A stretch of DNA of 64,000 nt from Cacajao melanocephalus (GCA_963573385.1 CAUYLG010039423.1:1-64000), one strand, 5' to 3'; counted from the stretch's first letter, positions 1 through 13,459 are shown. Notes: a model not told the origin generated them from the sequence alone. A program made the numbers and translations.

Positions 1-345
1 ACCTGGAAACCATCATTCTCAGCAAACTGACACAAGAACAGAAAATCAAACACCGCATGTTCTCACTCATAGGCAGGTGTTGAACAATGAGAACACATGG
101 ACACAGGGAGGGGAGCATCACACACTGGGGTCTATGGGGGGGAATTAGGAGAGGGACAGTGGAGGGTGGGGAGTTGGGGAGGGATAACATGGGGAGAAAT
201 GCCATACATAGGTGACGGGGAGGAAGGCAGCAAATCACACTGCCATGTATGTACCTATGCAACAAGCTTGCATGTTCTTCACATGTACCCCAAAACCTAA
301 AATGCAACAAAATATATTTAAAAAAACAACAACAAAAAAAACTGG
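1..345 (+). mobile_element. L1 3' end (L1PA/L1PB type), partial
   Basis: Matches the primate L1 3' UTR: ACCGCATGTTCTCACTCATA, the GTTGAACAATGAGAACACATGG stretch, a G-rich tract, CACATGTACCCC and an A-rich tail at about 317-340. The 5' part runs off the window. It lies in EDEM1 intron 2, antisense to the gene. Confidence 0.9.
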
Positions 346-969
346 TATCTAGAATTATGATTCCTATTTTGGATGCGTAGATATGATGTCACACTAAGCT
401 ACTCTCTCCTATGTGAAGCACAGTTGGGCATCAAACTTTATAGATTAACCCGAATTGAAATGATTTCATTCCACTCCAAATTTTATGACAATCCTGGGAC
501 TATAATGACAATATAAGAACACACTGTGAAAGAAAAATATATTTCTGGGACCCCAAAATCACTAAGCCAAAGAGAAAAGTCAAGCTGGGAGCTGTAACAG
601 GCAAATCTGCCTCCCATTTTATTCCTAAATAAGATAGCTACAAAGATAAAAAAGCTATGTATGTCCCTCACAATTCATCTACAAAGACAGTCCTGTGGGC
701 CTCAAGATCTTCACCCCAAAACAATTCTGCTGAATTTCACCCTGGCAATGTAAATTGATCATTTATCTTCATAGGTGCCAACAAAGGACGGAACTCAGTC
801 TGCTCACCTGAGAAAAATGCATATCTAATTGTTTCCTCTGCCCTGTTATTTATGTAAAAATGCAGACTCACTAAGCCAGACAAAGGCCTAAGTGACTATT
901 CCTCTATCTTTGTCACAGGTAAATTGTGTATTCAGTGGAAGGCTAATCAGACAGTCAAAAGAAATGCAA
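346..969. other. EDEM1 intron 2, no recognised feature
   Basis: A+T-rich single-copy sequence. I see no exon, RNA gene or clear repeat. Confidence 0.5.
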
Positions 970-1276
970 CCAGGTATGCAGGGTGGCTCAGGTCTGTAAA
1001 ATCAGTACTTAGGGAGACCGAGGCCATCAGATCACTTGAGGCCAGGAGTTTAAGACAAGCCTAGCCAACATGGTGAAACTCCATCTCTACTAAAAATACA
1101 AAAATTAGCCAGGCAAAGTGGCACACGCTTGTAATCCCAGCTACTTCAGAGGCTGAGGCACAAGAACTGCTTGAACCCATGGGAAGGCAGAGGTTACAGT
1201 AAGCCGAGATTGCAGCACTGCACTCCAGCGTGGGCAACAGAGCAAGACTCTGTCTCAACAAAAAAGAAAAAAAGAA
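970..1276 (+). mobile_element. Alu, full length, diverged
   Basis: Dimeric Alu with a mutated 5' end, a middle A-rich linker and a mixed A tail. It is flanked by the imperfect direct repeat AGAAATGCAAC / AGAAATGTAAT. Confidence 0.9.
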
Positions 1277-2265
1277 ATGTAATCATTTGTCTTTTATCTA
1301 CTTAGACCTGGAAGTGCCCCCTCACCCCACTCCCACCACTTTCAGTTGTCCCATTTTTCTGGACCAAACCAATGTACATCTTACACATATTGATCGATGT
1401 CTCATGTCTCCTGAAATGTTTAAAACCAAGCTGTGCCCAGCTACCTTGGGTGATGTCATCAGGACTTCCTGAGGCTGTGTCAAGGGTGTGTCCTTAACCT
1501 TGGCAAAATAAACTTTCTAAATTAACTGAGACACTATTTGTTTCTTCATCAGACACTACTATTTTCAAGTATGTCTTATTTCCTAATATTTATTGGTCTA
1601 CTACATTTTTTCCACCTCATCGTTATTTTGCTGGGACCTACAGAGTAAATACAAACATTTCTAGGTTTCAGTTCTTTCTTTTTAGAAAATGATGCAATAA
1701 TGCTGTAAGTTGCATCCAATAGGGGATTGCTATCTTCACAGTGTTTCCATACCACATCTGTTAAAGCCTGTTTAAATATTAGCAAAAGAAAAGGAAAACC
1801 TCAACAGAAGTAACACCTGAAAAATAACCCTGAAGCACTAAAGGCCGGATATTCTACAATGAAAACCACAGAGATGGGTCTGTTTCCTTATAGATGTTTA
1901 CCAGCAACAATATCTGGTGAAGCTGCAGGTGCTGACATCAGCTCAACTCAAGTGAGGACAGTGAAGGAAGTCAACAACTCCTACTTATTGTAGTTTGCCA
2001 TTATGGTCAGATAGCTACAGAACCCCTAACCACGTTCTGAAATCACTCACTCATGTTTGAAAAAGGCTGAATGGGACAGAGAGCTAAATGGGTTTGTCTG
2101 TTTGACTGTAAAATTTCTCAGAGTCTTTAAAATGCTGATGGGTACTATGGCTCTAATAGTGGGTCCAGACATACAGAATTTCTCAAGTTCACTTGGAAAC
2201 AGAACAGGTTTTTCAGGGAGTAAATGCCTTTAGAATCTGTGTTGCGAAATGCTTAATTAGTCAGA
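1277..2265. other. EDEM1 intron 2, no recognised feature
   Basis: About 1 kb with no coding frame or clear repeat family. Confidence 0.5.
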
Positions 2266-2538
<273 letters not shown>

Positions 2539-2949
2539 GAAGTAAGCTTTCGTCATGAGCTATACATAAGTCTTAGGACGTTTCCTTTAAGCAACACTTG
2601 TAGGCTGAGTCAGCCTCTGGTATCATCAGCAAATTAGTTTTAAGGTCGAACATACTTGTCTGGGCACATTATGATCACTGATGGTAAATTACTGAAACAC
2701 AGCAGCAATAACTTCAGAGAGAGACACTAGGAAACTAACGTGCTTTGCAATTTAAATTATACTAAATCAGTACTCCAGATTTCCTATTAGACCACAGGCA
2801 TCGTCCTATTTCTACTACTTATTTATAAAATGATGTGGAATGATCTCTCAAGCTCCTCAAGAATTCCAAGTTGTCGTAATTCTACTACTGGCAAAAGACT
2901 ATACAATCATAACGCAAACTTGGCTAGCACATTACCTAATTCTTTTGTG
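2539..2949. other. EDEM1 intron 2, no recognised feature
   Basis: About 410 bp of single-copy-looking sequence between two Alus. Confidence 0.5.
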
Positions 2950-4156
<1,207 letters not shown>

Positions 4157-4229
4157 TGCAAGTGTATCCAATGCATCAACAAGAGTCAATGAGTAGTTCC
4201 CTAGTACATCATTGATGTTCAGATTTGAA
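4157..4229 (-). CDS. EDEM1: EDEM1 exon 2 (residues 170-194)
   Basis: This 73-nt internal exon completes Pro170 and encodes [20 protein letters not shown] followed by DTLA, the first core helices of the GH47 domain. N181-Y-S is an N-glycosylation sequon. The acceptor is a pyrimidine tract ending in CAG at 4230-4231, and the donor is GTAAGT at 4156-4151. The reading phase matches exon 1 (one base plus 24 codons), so the next exon must start in phase 0. Exon 3, expected to begin with IMGNSSEF, is not found in 1-4156 and must lie below the window. Confidence 0.96.
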
Positions 4230-4600
4230 CTGAAAAAGAAAATTAAAATTAAACAAAAAGGCTTATTTTAAAAGAGAAGCCAATAAAACTAAACACCCAT
4301 CAGAAACTATAATTGCAACTCTTATTTATTCAGGAACTAATTACGGGTGAATTAGTATGACAAAGGTCTTTCTATCCCAAAAGCAACACTTTCTATGGTG
4401 TCCATAAGTAGAATCGAGTCACAGAACTGCAGAGACACACTTGTACTAGAGTGGAAAGAATGCTCATGGGAAGCTGGGAGGCTGTGAGTCATCTCCTCTC
4501 TCTGAGATTCAGGTTTACCACCAGAGACAATCTCTTTAGTCCTGTCCAACTTTAAAAAGCTCTGATTTCACAATTACTAGGAAGTAAAGAAGAGCCCTTG

Positions 4601-4972
4601 TCATATGACCCACCTGTAATAATTTAATACAGAAATTAGACACCACATCCTATCATACGCAAAAAAGAAGTAAACACGTTCATTTACAGTGTCAATATTA
4701 CTCATCTGCCCTATGATTGGGGGTATGAATTCTTTACACCATTTCTTCATTAACGTCTCATCCAAAGGGTCTCCGTTATTTCCATTAATTCTGAGATATC
4801 ATTTAACATGAACCAAAGCAGGAATTGAGGCCTTCCTTCCTTCATAACTGGAGCTACATAAATGTTTCTGCCACACACCTCTCGCCCCCAAAATCAACAC
4901 CAATTTTCCATTCTGAAACAACCTCAAGAAACCAACTTCAGGATGGTAATGACGGTGAAGCTCCTCAGGTAC
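4601..4972 (-). pseudogene. Possible decayed coding frame in EDEM1 intron 1
   Basis: From 4972 the minus strand reads 57 codons to a TGA (4801-4799), then 65 more to a TGA at 4603-4601. I do not recognise the protein; pieces include PEELHRHYHPEVGFLRLF and NGNNGDPLDETLMKKW. There is no in-frame ATG at the left end. It could be chance, an old transposon ORF or a retropseudogene fragment. Confidence 0.2.
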
Positions 4973-7579
4973 TGTGCTATTTCTTTATAACACTTTAAAA
5001 AAAGTCACAACAAAAAAACTAATACATCTGTGAGAGTAGGGATGAAGAACTAGTGAAAGCAATAAAGGACAGTTTGAGAAATTCTGGGGGCTTCATTTAC
5101 TCCTTTGTCCCATTCCCACAAACCCAGAATATCAGTGCAGAAGCTTGGAAAAAATGATAGTAAGAGAAGACATAAGACAACCGTTTAAAGATTTTATTAG
5201 CAACCAAAGTAAAAAGGCTCCAGTTTTATTTCCAGCAAGATTCATTGATATCTGCAGTCCTGCATCATATCCCAGAGCACTTTATCTGCTCTTTGGGTCA
5301 CACTAATGGTCCTTATCTCACTTCCCAGTGAGAGAAGCCTCTGGTGCACAGCACCTCCCACGTTGTGATGGCTTGCTGTGTTCTCTGAAAGGCCTGTGCC
5401 TCAGCTGGAGAGAAATGGGGCTTATGTAAAAGAGCATAACAACTCCAATGTCTGATTTTATTTGAACCTTCCAGTTGCCTTGTTTTATGCTGTTATGCCA
5501 CCCTAATCTAAAGCAAAGAATTTATAGTAAAATCTTAGATACAGTTTTTTGAAACAAGATATATATAGGTGCTATAGCTATCTCATTTCCTATAAGCTGG
5601 GAAGTGAGCAAACTGCTTGGCTGGAAAATTGCACCTGTTTCTTCTATTTGTTGATTCTTTGGACATAAATTTACACGATAGCAAAAGGTCCCCTCAAGGT
5701 GAGAGCTATGGATTCAAATATGCCTCTCAAGGGCAAGTGACAGCCAAGAAGGATACAAAAAATGCCAGGGTTGCAGGAAGGGCTCAAAGGAGACAGGGAG
5801 ATCCTCACACCCAATTATGCCAACTCAAGAATGTCCTGCTGTGTGTAAATATTTAACTATGTTGCTCTGCTGCTTAGAAGCAAGAGTGGGCTTTAACAGC
5901 CCACCTTATCAGAAAATAGCTCCCTCATCGCGTAGCATCCAAGCTAGATGGCAATCAGGAGCAATACATGTAACTCCCCTCTCCTGAGACACGCCCAGAT
6001 CTGTGGCATATGTCACTCTCTCCACCTGCACAGGTCCATGGAAGGAAGGTACTCACTGTGAGCACTCAACTTCTTTCCATGTTTTATTGTGCTTTGCCTT
6101 TTAATCTATACCTAAAAGAGACCCAGACTTAAAATATTTCTTTTACAATCCCCAAGCAGTCACTAAAAATTAATGAGTTGCCACAGGAAAAAAAAAAAAA
6201 GTATCTGCAGTAAATGCTGGGTTCCTTCTCTCCACTCTAGTCAAACAAATCCACTCCAAAATCTGGGGTACTCATTAGCACACTTTAAATTCTTTCTTAC
6301 CAAATAATTCCTACATCCTCTTTCAAAATGTGCCAAAATAAGGGTGAAGTGGGAGTGAGGATGAAGGAAAAAAAATAAAAGACCGTAAAACTCTCCTGGC
6401 CTAACAGCACGAAATTATTATGACTCCATATATGCCAGCCCACTATGCAGGTAAGACTCTGGATTTGTTCTTTGTAGATATTCTTGTCAACGTCTAGCCT
6501 AACCTGATACCTTTAAGTGCAACAAGCCAAGAATCTCCATACCTTTCCCTGTAACCAGCTGGCTGAACCGCACAACTAAATGCTCCACTTACTTCACCAG
6601 GTACAAATGTTCATAGCATTCACCCCTCTGTGAATTCTTAAAGTTCACCTCAAAACAGAAAAGATGGAGAAAACCATGGTCTTTGATAGAAAATTTTTAT
6701 TATGCAGCTAACAAAATCAAACATACGTGTTTTTAAAAAATTCCCACATGTACTTAACATGTAACAGCTGTTCAGAAATCTACCTGGCATGGTGTAGGCA
6801 CAGAGATAATACAAGAAACAGTCCCTGTGGTTCAAGGGATTGATAATCTGGAGAGACAATACAAAGGGAAATGAAGGTGAATACACAACAGTACTCAATT
6901 CTCAAACAAGGTTAAAATGTGGAATCACAGCTCAAAGGAAAGGAATCAAAAGGAGAACTGAGTAAATCAAGGAGAATCGTCTTCAAACAGATGGTGTCAC
7001 GGAAACAACACAAGTCTGACTCTGAAGGAGGGCAGGACTGTTCAAAGAAAGAGGAATGCAGGAGGCCATCTTGAGCTAGTAGTACCTAAGCATTTGAGGG
7101 GCAGGTGTTTGTTTGGCTTGAGATTTGCTTTGCTGTTTTAATGGCAATACAGTAGAGAAGAAATTGAGAATGGTCACATGCCCAAAAGCCAGAACTACAG
7201 TTTACCATTCACAGGATTACAAAAATATAATATCCACATTTACCAAAGAAACTTTAAATTTGGAACCTCCAACCCAAACTGAGGATGTGAGAAGAACTGA
7301 CTTTGCATAGTTATCTGAAGTTAGAAAGATTTGCTATTTTTAGAGTATTCAGGTTTTATTTACTTCACGTTAACTCCCTACCAAACACCTCCCCAAGAAC
7401 AAGTCACATGTACTTGATGCAAGATAAGCTTGGAGTACATATGAATACAGAGAAAAGGTAAGCGTGTTTAGCACCGATATTTTGTTATGTATACTTTTTA
7501 TACAATATGCTAATGGAAAATTCACTCTTGTTAAATGAATCATTAGAATACATTTGATTTTTTTTAATCTGAAAGATTT
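4973..7579. other. EDEM1 intron 1, mostly unassigned
   Basis: About 2.6 kb without a clear gene or young repeat. A weak L2-like patch lies at about 6770-6900. A 79-codon plus-strand frame at 5617-5856 shows no recognisable motif. Confidence 0.45.
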
Positions 7580-7882
7580 TTGGTTGGGCTTAGTGGTTCA
7601 CACCTATAATCCTGGCACCTTGGGAAGCCAAGGCGGGAAGAATGTTTGAGGCCAGGGGTTCAAGACCATCCTAGACAACAAAGTGAGACCCCAATTTCTA
7701 CAGAAATTTTTTTTTTTTAATTAGCCAAGCATGGTGGGACACACCTTTAGTCCCACCTATTTTGAAAGCTGAGGCAGGAGGGCTGCTTGAGCCCAGGATT
7801 TCAAGGCTGCAGTGAGCTATGATTATGCCACTGCACTACAGCCTGGGTGATAGAACAAGACCCTGTCTATTAAACAAACACA
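7580..7882 (+). mobile_element. Alu, old (AluJ-like)
   Basis: Full dimer with many substitutions and GCCAAGGCGGGAAGAATG-type changes. The tail is weak. Confidence 0.88.
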
Positions 7883-7977
7883 AAATATGATTTTTATTAT
7901 AGATTAGTTTGGGGATGTGAAGTAGTATCCTGTTTCAAAGCCAGCATGACATACTCTGGTTCTAAACTTTCCTCAAG

Positions 7978-8205
7978 ACGTAGTATTTGACAGGAGGACT
8001 ACAGTCAACAATAATTTAATTGTACATTTTAAAGTAACTAAGAGTATAAATGGATTGTTTACAACACAAAGGAAAAATGCTTGAGGGGTTGGATACCCAA
8101 TTTTCCATGATGTGATAATTACGAATTGCATGCCTGTGCCAAAATATCTCATGTACTCTATAAATATATACACCTACTATGTACTAAAAATAAAATTTTT
8201 TAAAA
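7978..8205 (+). mobile_element. L1MA-type 3' end
   Basis: Characteristic AATAATTTAATTGTACATTT, GGATTGTTTACAACACAAAG, CTTGAGGGGTTGGATACCC and ATATATACACCTACTATGTA, ending in an A-rich tail. Confidence 0.85.
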
Positions 8206-10054
8206 AATATTTCAAAAAATAGCAAAGCCTGAGAGGAGTTAAAGGAAGGAAAGTACAAAAAATTAACTTTTCTACTGTTTATAAGTGGCAAGTGTAAGGA
8301 GTCTACTCAAGGCTTCTTTGGCCACCTCAAAGACAAAAAGGTTTACCACCAAGAGCCCCACCCAACTCAGGGCATAAGCCGTCTCTAATGCCATCCCAAC
8401 CTCCCCAATACTTCTAACTCCTTCTTTCCACTAACACATCAGTCTCATACCTGACCTTAACTTATATATAACCTAACCAATGCATAACCAAACCAAGACA
8501 CTCATCAGCGGCCTTCACCCTGAAATAAAGGCCAATGGCACACATGATACCATGAACTCCAGCAAGTAAAAATCAACCACCACCTCGCTTTGCTGGGAAG
8601 GGAGTCTTAAGGTTCTCCAGGTGTGCTCTTAAGGTTCATTAAGAAAAACATTAAAATGTCATCAACTCACTCTCCAAACCATCATATTCTCAAATGAGAG
8701 TGTTATCACATTTCCCTGTTAAACTGTTTTGAACTTCAGTCCACCAGGTAAAAGGTAATCTGAGAAAACAGTCTGTAAGCAAGAATAAAGGCACTTACTG
8801 AAAGTGTTCTCTCCCTTCTTGTACCCAAGCGTACTAATGGAAAAGTACAAATTAAGATCCAAACCATGTACACATACTATGATTGCAACTACGCAAAAAA
8901 TGTGTAGGCATATGGGCAGGAACTAGTGGCAAACATCAATTTAAAATAACTGGTGGGATTTTATTATTTTTTTCAAAATTTAATGATGTTGATTTAAAAA
9001 GAAAAAAACATCAAAGCATGATGTAGTCTGACAAAAAAATAAGACCACAATTTAATGAAGTTTATTCCCCTCCCCAAAAAAAACTGAGATAGAAAATACA
9101 TTTATAGGTATAAAGTCTCCTCGAGTTAAGTGAGCCAAATAATTCATACATTTCTTAAAATCTGGAAAGGCCAAATACTTTTCAAAATTTAATATTTTTT
9201 TTCTCAAAAAAATTGAGGTAGAAACTACACATACGTATAAATGCTATGGTTAAGCAAGAAAAACTCATCGGTTTCCTACAATTTTGAAAAGGCTCAGTCC
9301 TTTGAATTTAGCCTGGGATGTCCCCTTGCTTCAAACTGCAATTTAAAAGATAAATTTTAAGGCAACCAAATCATTTTAAAAACTCAAGTCCGTTTAGTCT
9401 ATAGGCGTCCTTATCAGAACTTAAGGACTGGATTCCACTGCTTTCCTCCAGGTAAAGCAAAATGCTTGCCCCCGACAGTGTCAAGACACTGAGCAAACCA
9501 ACTCCCATCTAGGAGAGGAGAGTCACTTATCCGGACTAACAGGGTCTATGGCAATGCACATTCCTTCCCTCCAGGTAAGAGGTCTTTAGCTGGGTGTGCT
9601 GCCCTCCTGGACTTTGATGTCAACAGCAGTGACCCTTGGACCTCAGCCTTTGCAAACAAGGCTGGTGGACTATGAGGACTGGCTGACCTTCCCTGACAAC
9701 CACACCACCAGAATAGGGCTGACAGTCAATTCAGCATACAATGAATTTCACCCCAAGTATCTGGACCTCAAATGTGGGCCACATAGCATCCTAACAATCC
9801 TGAGCCTAAGAAGCAGCCCCTGTGAAGGAGACAGGCTGTAACCCCGTTCTGCCTCAAATTCAAAGGACGCCTTTGAAGAGAAGTCCTTTCTGGGGATCAA
9901 CTCCGGGATTTTTACATAGAAAAGACCTGGGTGTGGAAATCTGATGGAGGTGGGGCGGGGGTTAAGCCTTGTTCTAAAGCTGCGTTTACATGGGGAGCTT
10001 GGAGATTTCATTTAGAGTTTATGTTCATCCGGACGAGGGGCTCAAGATGGAAGT
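8206..10054. other. EDEM1 intron 1, unassigned
   Basis: No recognised repeat or exon. Two overlapping open frames (9596-9841 plus, 9748-10011 minus) lie in a more G+C-rich stretch near the island. Neither resembles a known protein to me. Confidence 0.45.
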
Positions 10055-10165
10055 GGAAAACCCTCCAAGCCAGCCCCTGGCACTGCCACTGTCCCTTCTG
10101 GTCTCTGGGCCTCAGTTTCCTCATGTTTAAGACACTGAGCTGGACAGCGGTTCTGAAGTTCGGAG
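10055..10165 (+). repeat. MIR fragment
   Basis: Contains GGGCCTCAGTTTCCTCATGT, the MIR core, immediately beside the EDEM1 CpG island. Confidence 0.6.
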
Positions 10166-10385
10166 ATTCCGGAAGAATCAAGAGAGGAAGGCTACCAGCC
10201 CACCCCGCATCCTCAATCTCGGGGATCCTCATAGGACTCAGGCGGGGCACGGCGCGGAGGCGCTGCCCGGGACCCTAACAACCCTGGCGCCCTCGGGGGA
10301 CCCGGAGGACAGAGGGCTGAACCCCGGCGCAGAGGGCGGAAGGAAACGCGTGAGCGCGCGGCCCCAGGCGGCGGGGGCTACTCAC

Positions 10386-10894
10386 GGGTCCCCGCGGTCA
10401 GGCCCACGGCCGCGGCAGTAGATGGGGTTGAGCTCGTCCTGGGGGAAGGCGTGCGCCATGTAGTTGTCGTAGCCAAAGACGAACATGCCCCGTGCCAGGT
10501 CGCGCATCTGGGCACGCAGCTGCGGCGGGAAGGCGCCGCTGTAGCGCTTCTCGTACTCGTCCGGGCCGCGACCCCGGCCGCCCAGCACGTAGCCCCAATG
10601 GGCCGGGCCGCACACTCCCGGCCCGGGACGCCGCGGAGCCTGCCGCGGGCCCCGCGCCGCCCCGGTCCCCGGCGGCTGCAGCCACGACGGCCCCGACAGC
10701 CCCCCAGGCTGACCCACGGGGCCCGAGGCGGGCGACGCGGGGCCGTCGGGGCTCCTCAGACGCTGGAAGCCGAAGCTGAGCGGAAAGCGCTGGTAGAAGC
10801 CCATGCTGGGCCCCAGCCCGAAGACGAGCCACAAAACTCCATGGAGGCCAAGCCGGAGGAGCACCAGCCCCAGGACGAGCGCTCGCCATTGCAT
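10386..10894 (-). CDS. EDEM1: EDEM1 exon 1, coding part (N-terminal 170 residues)
   Basis: EDEM1 is an ER GH47 alpha-mannosidase-family protein that extracts misfolded N-glycoproteins for ER-associated degradation. The frame opens at ATG 10894 in a good context (gcgaccATGc, A at -3). An in-frame TAA at 10922-10924 fixes this as the first possible in-frame start. Residues 5-27 are a hydrophobic signal-anchor. A Pro/Gly-rich linker follows (about residues 48-105), then the start of the glycosidase domain with [20 protein letters not shown] and [20 protein letters not shown]. The exon ends in a split Pro codon (CC) before the donor GTGAG at 10385-10381, which joins exactly to exon 2. The full protein is about 657 residues, so this is roughly the first quarter. 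By memory the human protein differs at about nine residues, mostly in the linker. Identification is near certain; the species is not. Confidence 0.97.
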
Positions 10895-10917
10895 GGTCGC
10901 GCGGACGCCGCGGGCAT
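10756..10917 (-). other. Upstream ORF overlapping the EDEM1 start
   Basis: An ATG at 10917-10915 lies 23 nt before the EDEM1 ATG in a different frame, with A at -3. It opens 53 codons and stops at TGA 10758-10756, well inside the EDEM1 coding sequence. It could lower EDEM1 initiation if the transcript starts above 10917. The start site is not known from sequence alone. Confidence 0.45.
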
Positions 10918-11308
10918 TATTTTAAAGCGCGGGGACCTCCCCCGTCGACTACTGCACCCCGCGCTCGCCTCGAAGCCCGACTCACTTCCCCTTTAAGGAA
11001 CTCCCCCGTGACGCACCAGGAACTAGCCCATTGTCCCCAACCCCCAGGCTTTCGGGCGGGCCAGCCAGGACCCGCGTTCGCCGGCCCAGTGGCCCGAGAT
11101 TGGCCCGGCCTGGGCCCGGCCTCGCGGGGCGCGGCCCGGGACTCCCTCCCGCTCGGTAGGCCGCCGGGACGTCCACGACGCTGCGAGGCCCCGCCCCTCG
11201 CCCGGGCCCCGCCCCGGCACCCAAGCCCCGCCCCCTGGGCGGTCCGGAGCCCGCTGGGGTTGGCGTGGCGAGCAGGAGCTGCTCCGACTCAGGCGAGGGA
11301 ACTTGCAG

Positions 11309-11348
11309 CCAATGGGAGCGTGGCACGGCAGCCGGACACAGACGTGGC
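11309..11348. promoter_or_regulatory. EDEM1: ERSE-like plus UPRE-like sites upstream of EDEM1
   Basis: At 11309-11327 the plus strand reads CCAAT, nine bases, then GCACG: one mismatch from the ER stress response element CCAAT-N9-CCACG. Thirteen bases further, 11340-11348 reads AGACGTGGC, which contains the ACGTGGC core bound by XBP1/ATF6. They lie about 415-455 bp upstream of the EDEM1 ATG. EDEM1 induction through IRE1-XBP1 is established; that these particular sites mediate it is inference. Confidence 0.5.
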
Positions 11349-13200
11349 CCCAGACCGCCTGGCCTTGGGTAGATCAGGTCCCTTTCTGGGCAGAGCGTGT
11401 GTCCGGCCGAGCTGACCGGAAAAAGCCACTCAGGTCTAGGTTAGTAGTGATGACAGTTAAAAGATAAGGAAAAGAAAGAAAGGAACATTTCTGCATAAAA
11501 GGAACTATTTTTGCATATCGAGGGCAGAAGTTTTATAACTTAGATGTCTGTTTATGGATGGGGTAAGATACTCCCTTTTAGCTCAAGGAGTGCACAAAAC
11601 AGTAGCATGAATTCTACTCTTTTGATTTCAACACACAATTTGTAAGAATCGCTCATGTTGCTTGTAAAACACATATCCGCAGATCCCTACCTATCGAACA
11701 ACTCCAGTGGTGTTGCGAATGTGCGTTAAGTACTGTTGGGCAGTTCTTAGAAACTGGCAGTTTCAGGAAATACTGAGTTATGTTGTATTCCTTTTGTCTC
11801 GGAACTGCGATTTTTTAAAAAAGGGGAGGGTAGGGTTGTGAGTAGGAATCAAGGCTGCCACCACTACCAAATTACTTACCAGATATATCTAAACATGTCT
11901 TCTCCTGTCCCTCCCATCCCACCATCTCTCCTGTGCACACGCAATTAATGACCTAACTTCATGTGTGGGGTAGATTCCTAGTTAAATCACTTTACCCCTC
12001 TGTATCCACTTCCTATGATAATTAAGAAGGTTGCAAATGTTAGCTCTAAAGGGCTATGGCTTTCACATATTCAACGGCTTAGGCGTTTATTTTGCTTGCT
12101 GCGTTTAGAATTGGCTGTAAGGTTTGCCCTCCCAAAGTTTAGACCCTATGCCTGTTTCATCAGCGTTTCTGAAAAGCTTGGGAAGCAAGACCTGACTAGA
12201 CCCCCAAATCAGATATTGGCTGAGTGACCAAGTGAGTGCATAAGAAGGTAAGTTGTCATGTGGCACTCTCATCACATTTTCAGGGTCAGAGGACTTTTTG
12301 AAATATAGAGGAGGTGTAAGGGGAACTAAGAAACACTTGATTACAGTACATGGTAGCTGGCACATAGGAAGGTCCTCTCTGTTGGCTGAGCCTTGCTCTT
12401 TCCCAACACTGAGACATTCCAAGCAGCCCAACCAGCAAAAAGATTATGAAGACAGCTTAAGCCAGGGTCTTAAGACTACACGGCTTCTGCTTTTTCCCCC
12501 TCTGTGAAGGATGCCTAGGGACTGTGCTGGCAGCCCAGCTCCCGCCCTTGATCCTGAACTTCTGCCTTCCTGGAACTTGCAAACTAAATGTGAATATTAA
12601 GTTGCATGTTGTATGTTTCCTTCTGGAGCGACTTTATTACAAATTTTAACTTAAATTTGATCAGGTTAACTAGAGGCCACATTGAGGACAGCTCCTGTCT
12701 TGATGTTAGAGAAAAACTCTTATAAAAAATAAATCTTTTAATACCCAGAGAAAACCATCCAACTCCTGAAATATGCTTCTCATGGTAAAACTGATGGTTT
12801 TCAAAACCCTCTGACATGTGTGCTCATTTAATCTTCATAGAAAACATTGTAAGGCTTATTCCACAAACCATGGAAGAAATTAGGTTGAGGGCTCAATTGT
12901 CAGAGCCTATTGGCTCTAGGAAGGAAAAGAATTACTACACTTTAGGAAAATTTGCAATTCAAATAGCTAGCCCTTGAGCAAGACAGGTCCCTCTGCTCTT
13001 TCCAAGCCACCCAAAGGCAATAGTTTTGACATTAGTGCCCCGCAAGGCATAGCCTAGGAATTAGGGGCTAGGTTCAGAAAGTGTTTCCTTCTGGAATAAA
13101 AATGAAATGAAAGAAATAGGTTATTTTGTGCTAATCCTTTAGATTAGGACTCCCCTTAAGGTAAATATAGCTAATAAGATTGGGACAACACCCATATAAC

Positions 13201-13459
<259 letters not shown>

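Larger units (their letters stand above)
4230..10385 (-). other. EDEM1: EDEM1 intron 1
   Basis: This 6.2 kb GT-AG intron separates the CpG-island first exon from exon 2. It contains one Alu, one L1MA-type 3' end and a MIR fragment close to the island, and is otherwise mostly single-copy sequence. No further EDEM1 coding sequence was found in it. Confidence 0.93.
10190..11420 (-). promoter_or_regulatory. EDEM1: CpG-island promoter of EDEM1
   Basis: G+C and CpG density rise sharply here and fall away after about 11420, the only such block in the window. Visible elements upstream of the EDEM1 ATG are an inverted CCAAT box at 11099-11103 and three GC boxes (11187-11197, 11207-11215, 11226-11235). 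There is also an A/T-rich TTTAAAA at 10920-10926 just before the start codon. The island covers exon 1, so the start site probably lies between about 10920 and 11100, but the sequence does not fix it. No head-to-head partner gene is seen; the next gene upstream, ARL8B, is on the same strand. Confidence 0.9.

Noticed and set aside
10398..10889. 163-codon minus-strand frame overlapping EDEM1 exon 1 in another frame
   Set aside because: Shadow of the EDEM1 coding sequence; Ala/Arg/Pro-rich as expected from a shifted G+C-rich frame.
10451..10996. 181-codon plus-strand frame (and a 95-codon one at 10492-10779) antisense to EDEM1 exon 1
   Set aside because: High G+C makes all frames long in a CpG island. 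The minus-strand frame is the recognised EDEM1 sequence, and the antisense translation has no motif or splice support.
11008..11415. Long frames on both strands upstream of EDEM1
   Set aside because: Promoter CpG-island composition with no recognisable protein. They overlap GC boxes and the CCAAT site.
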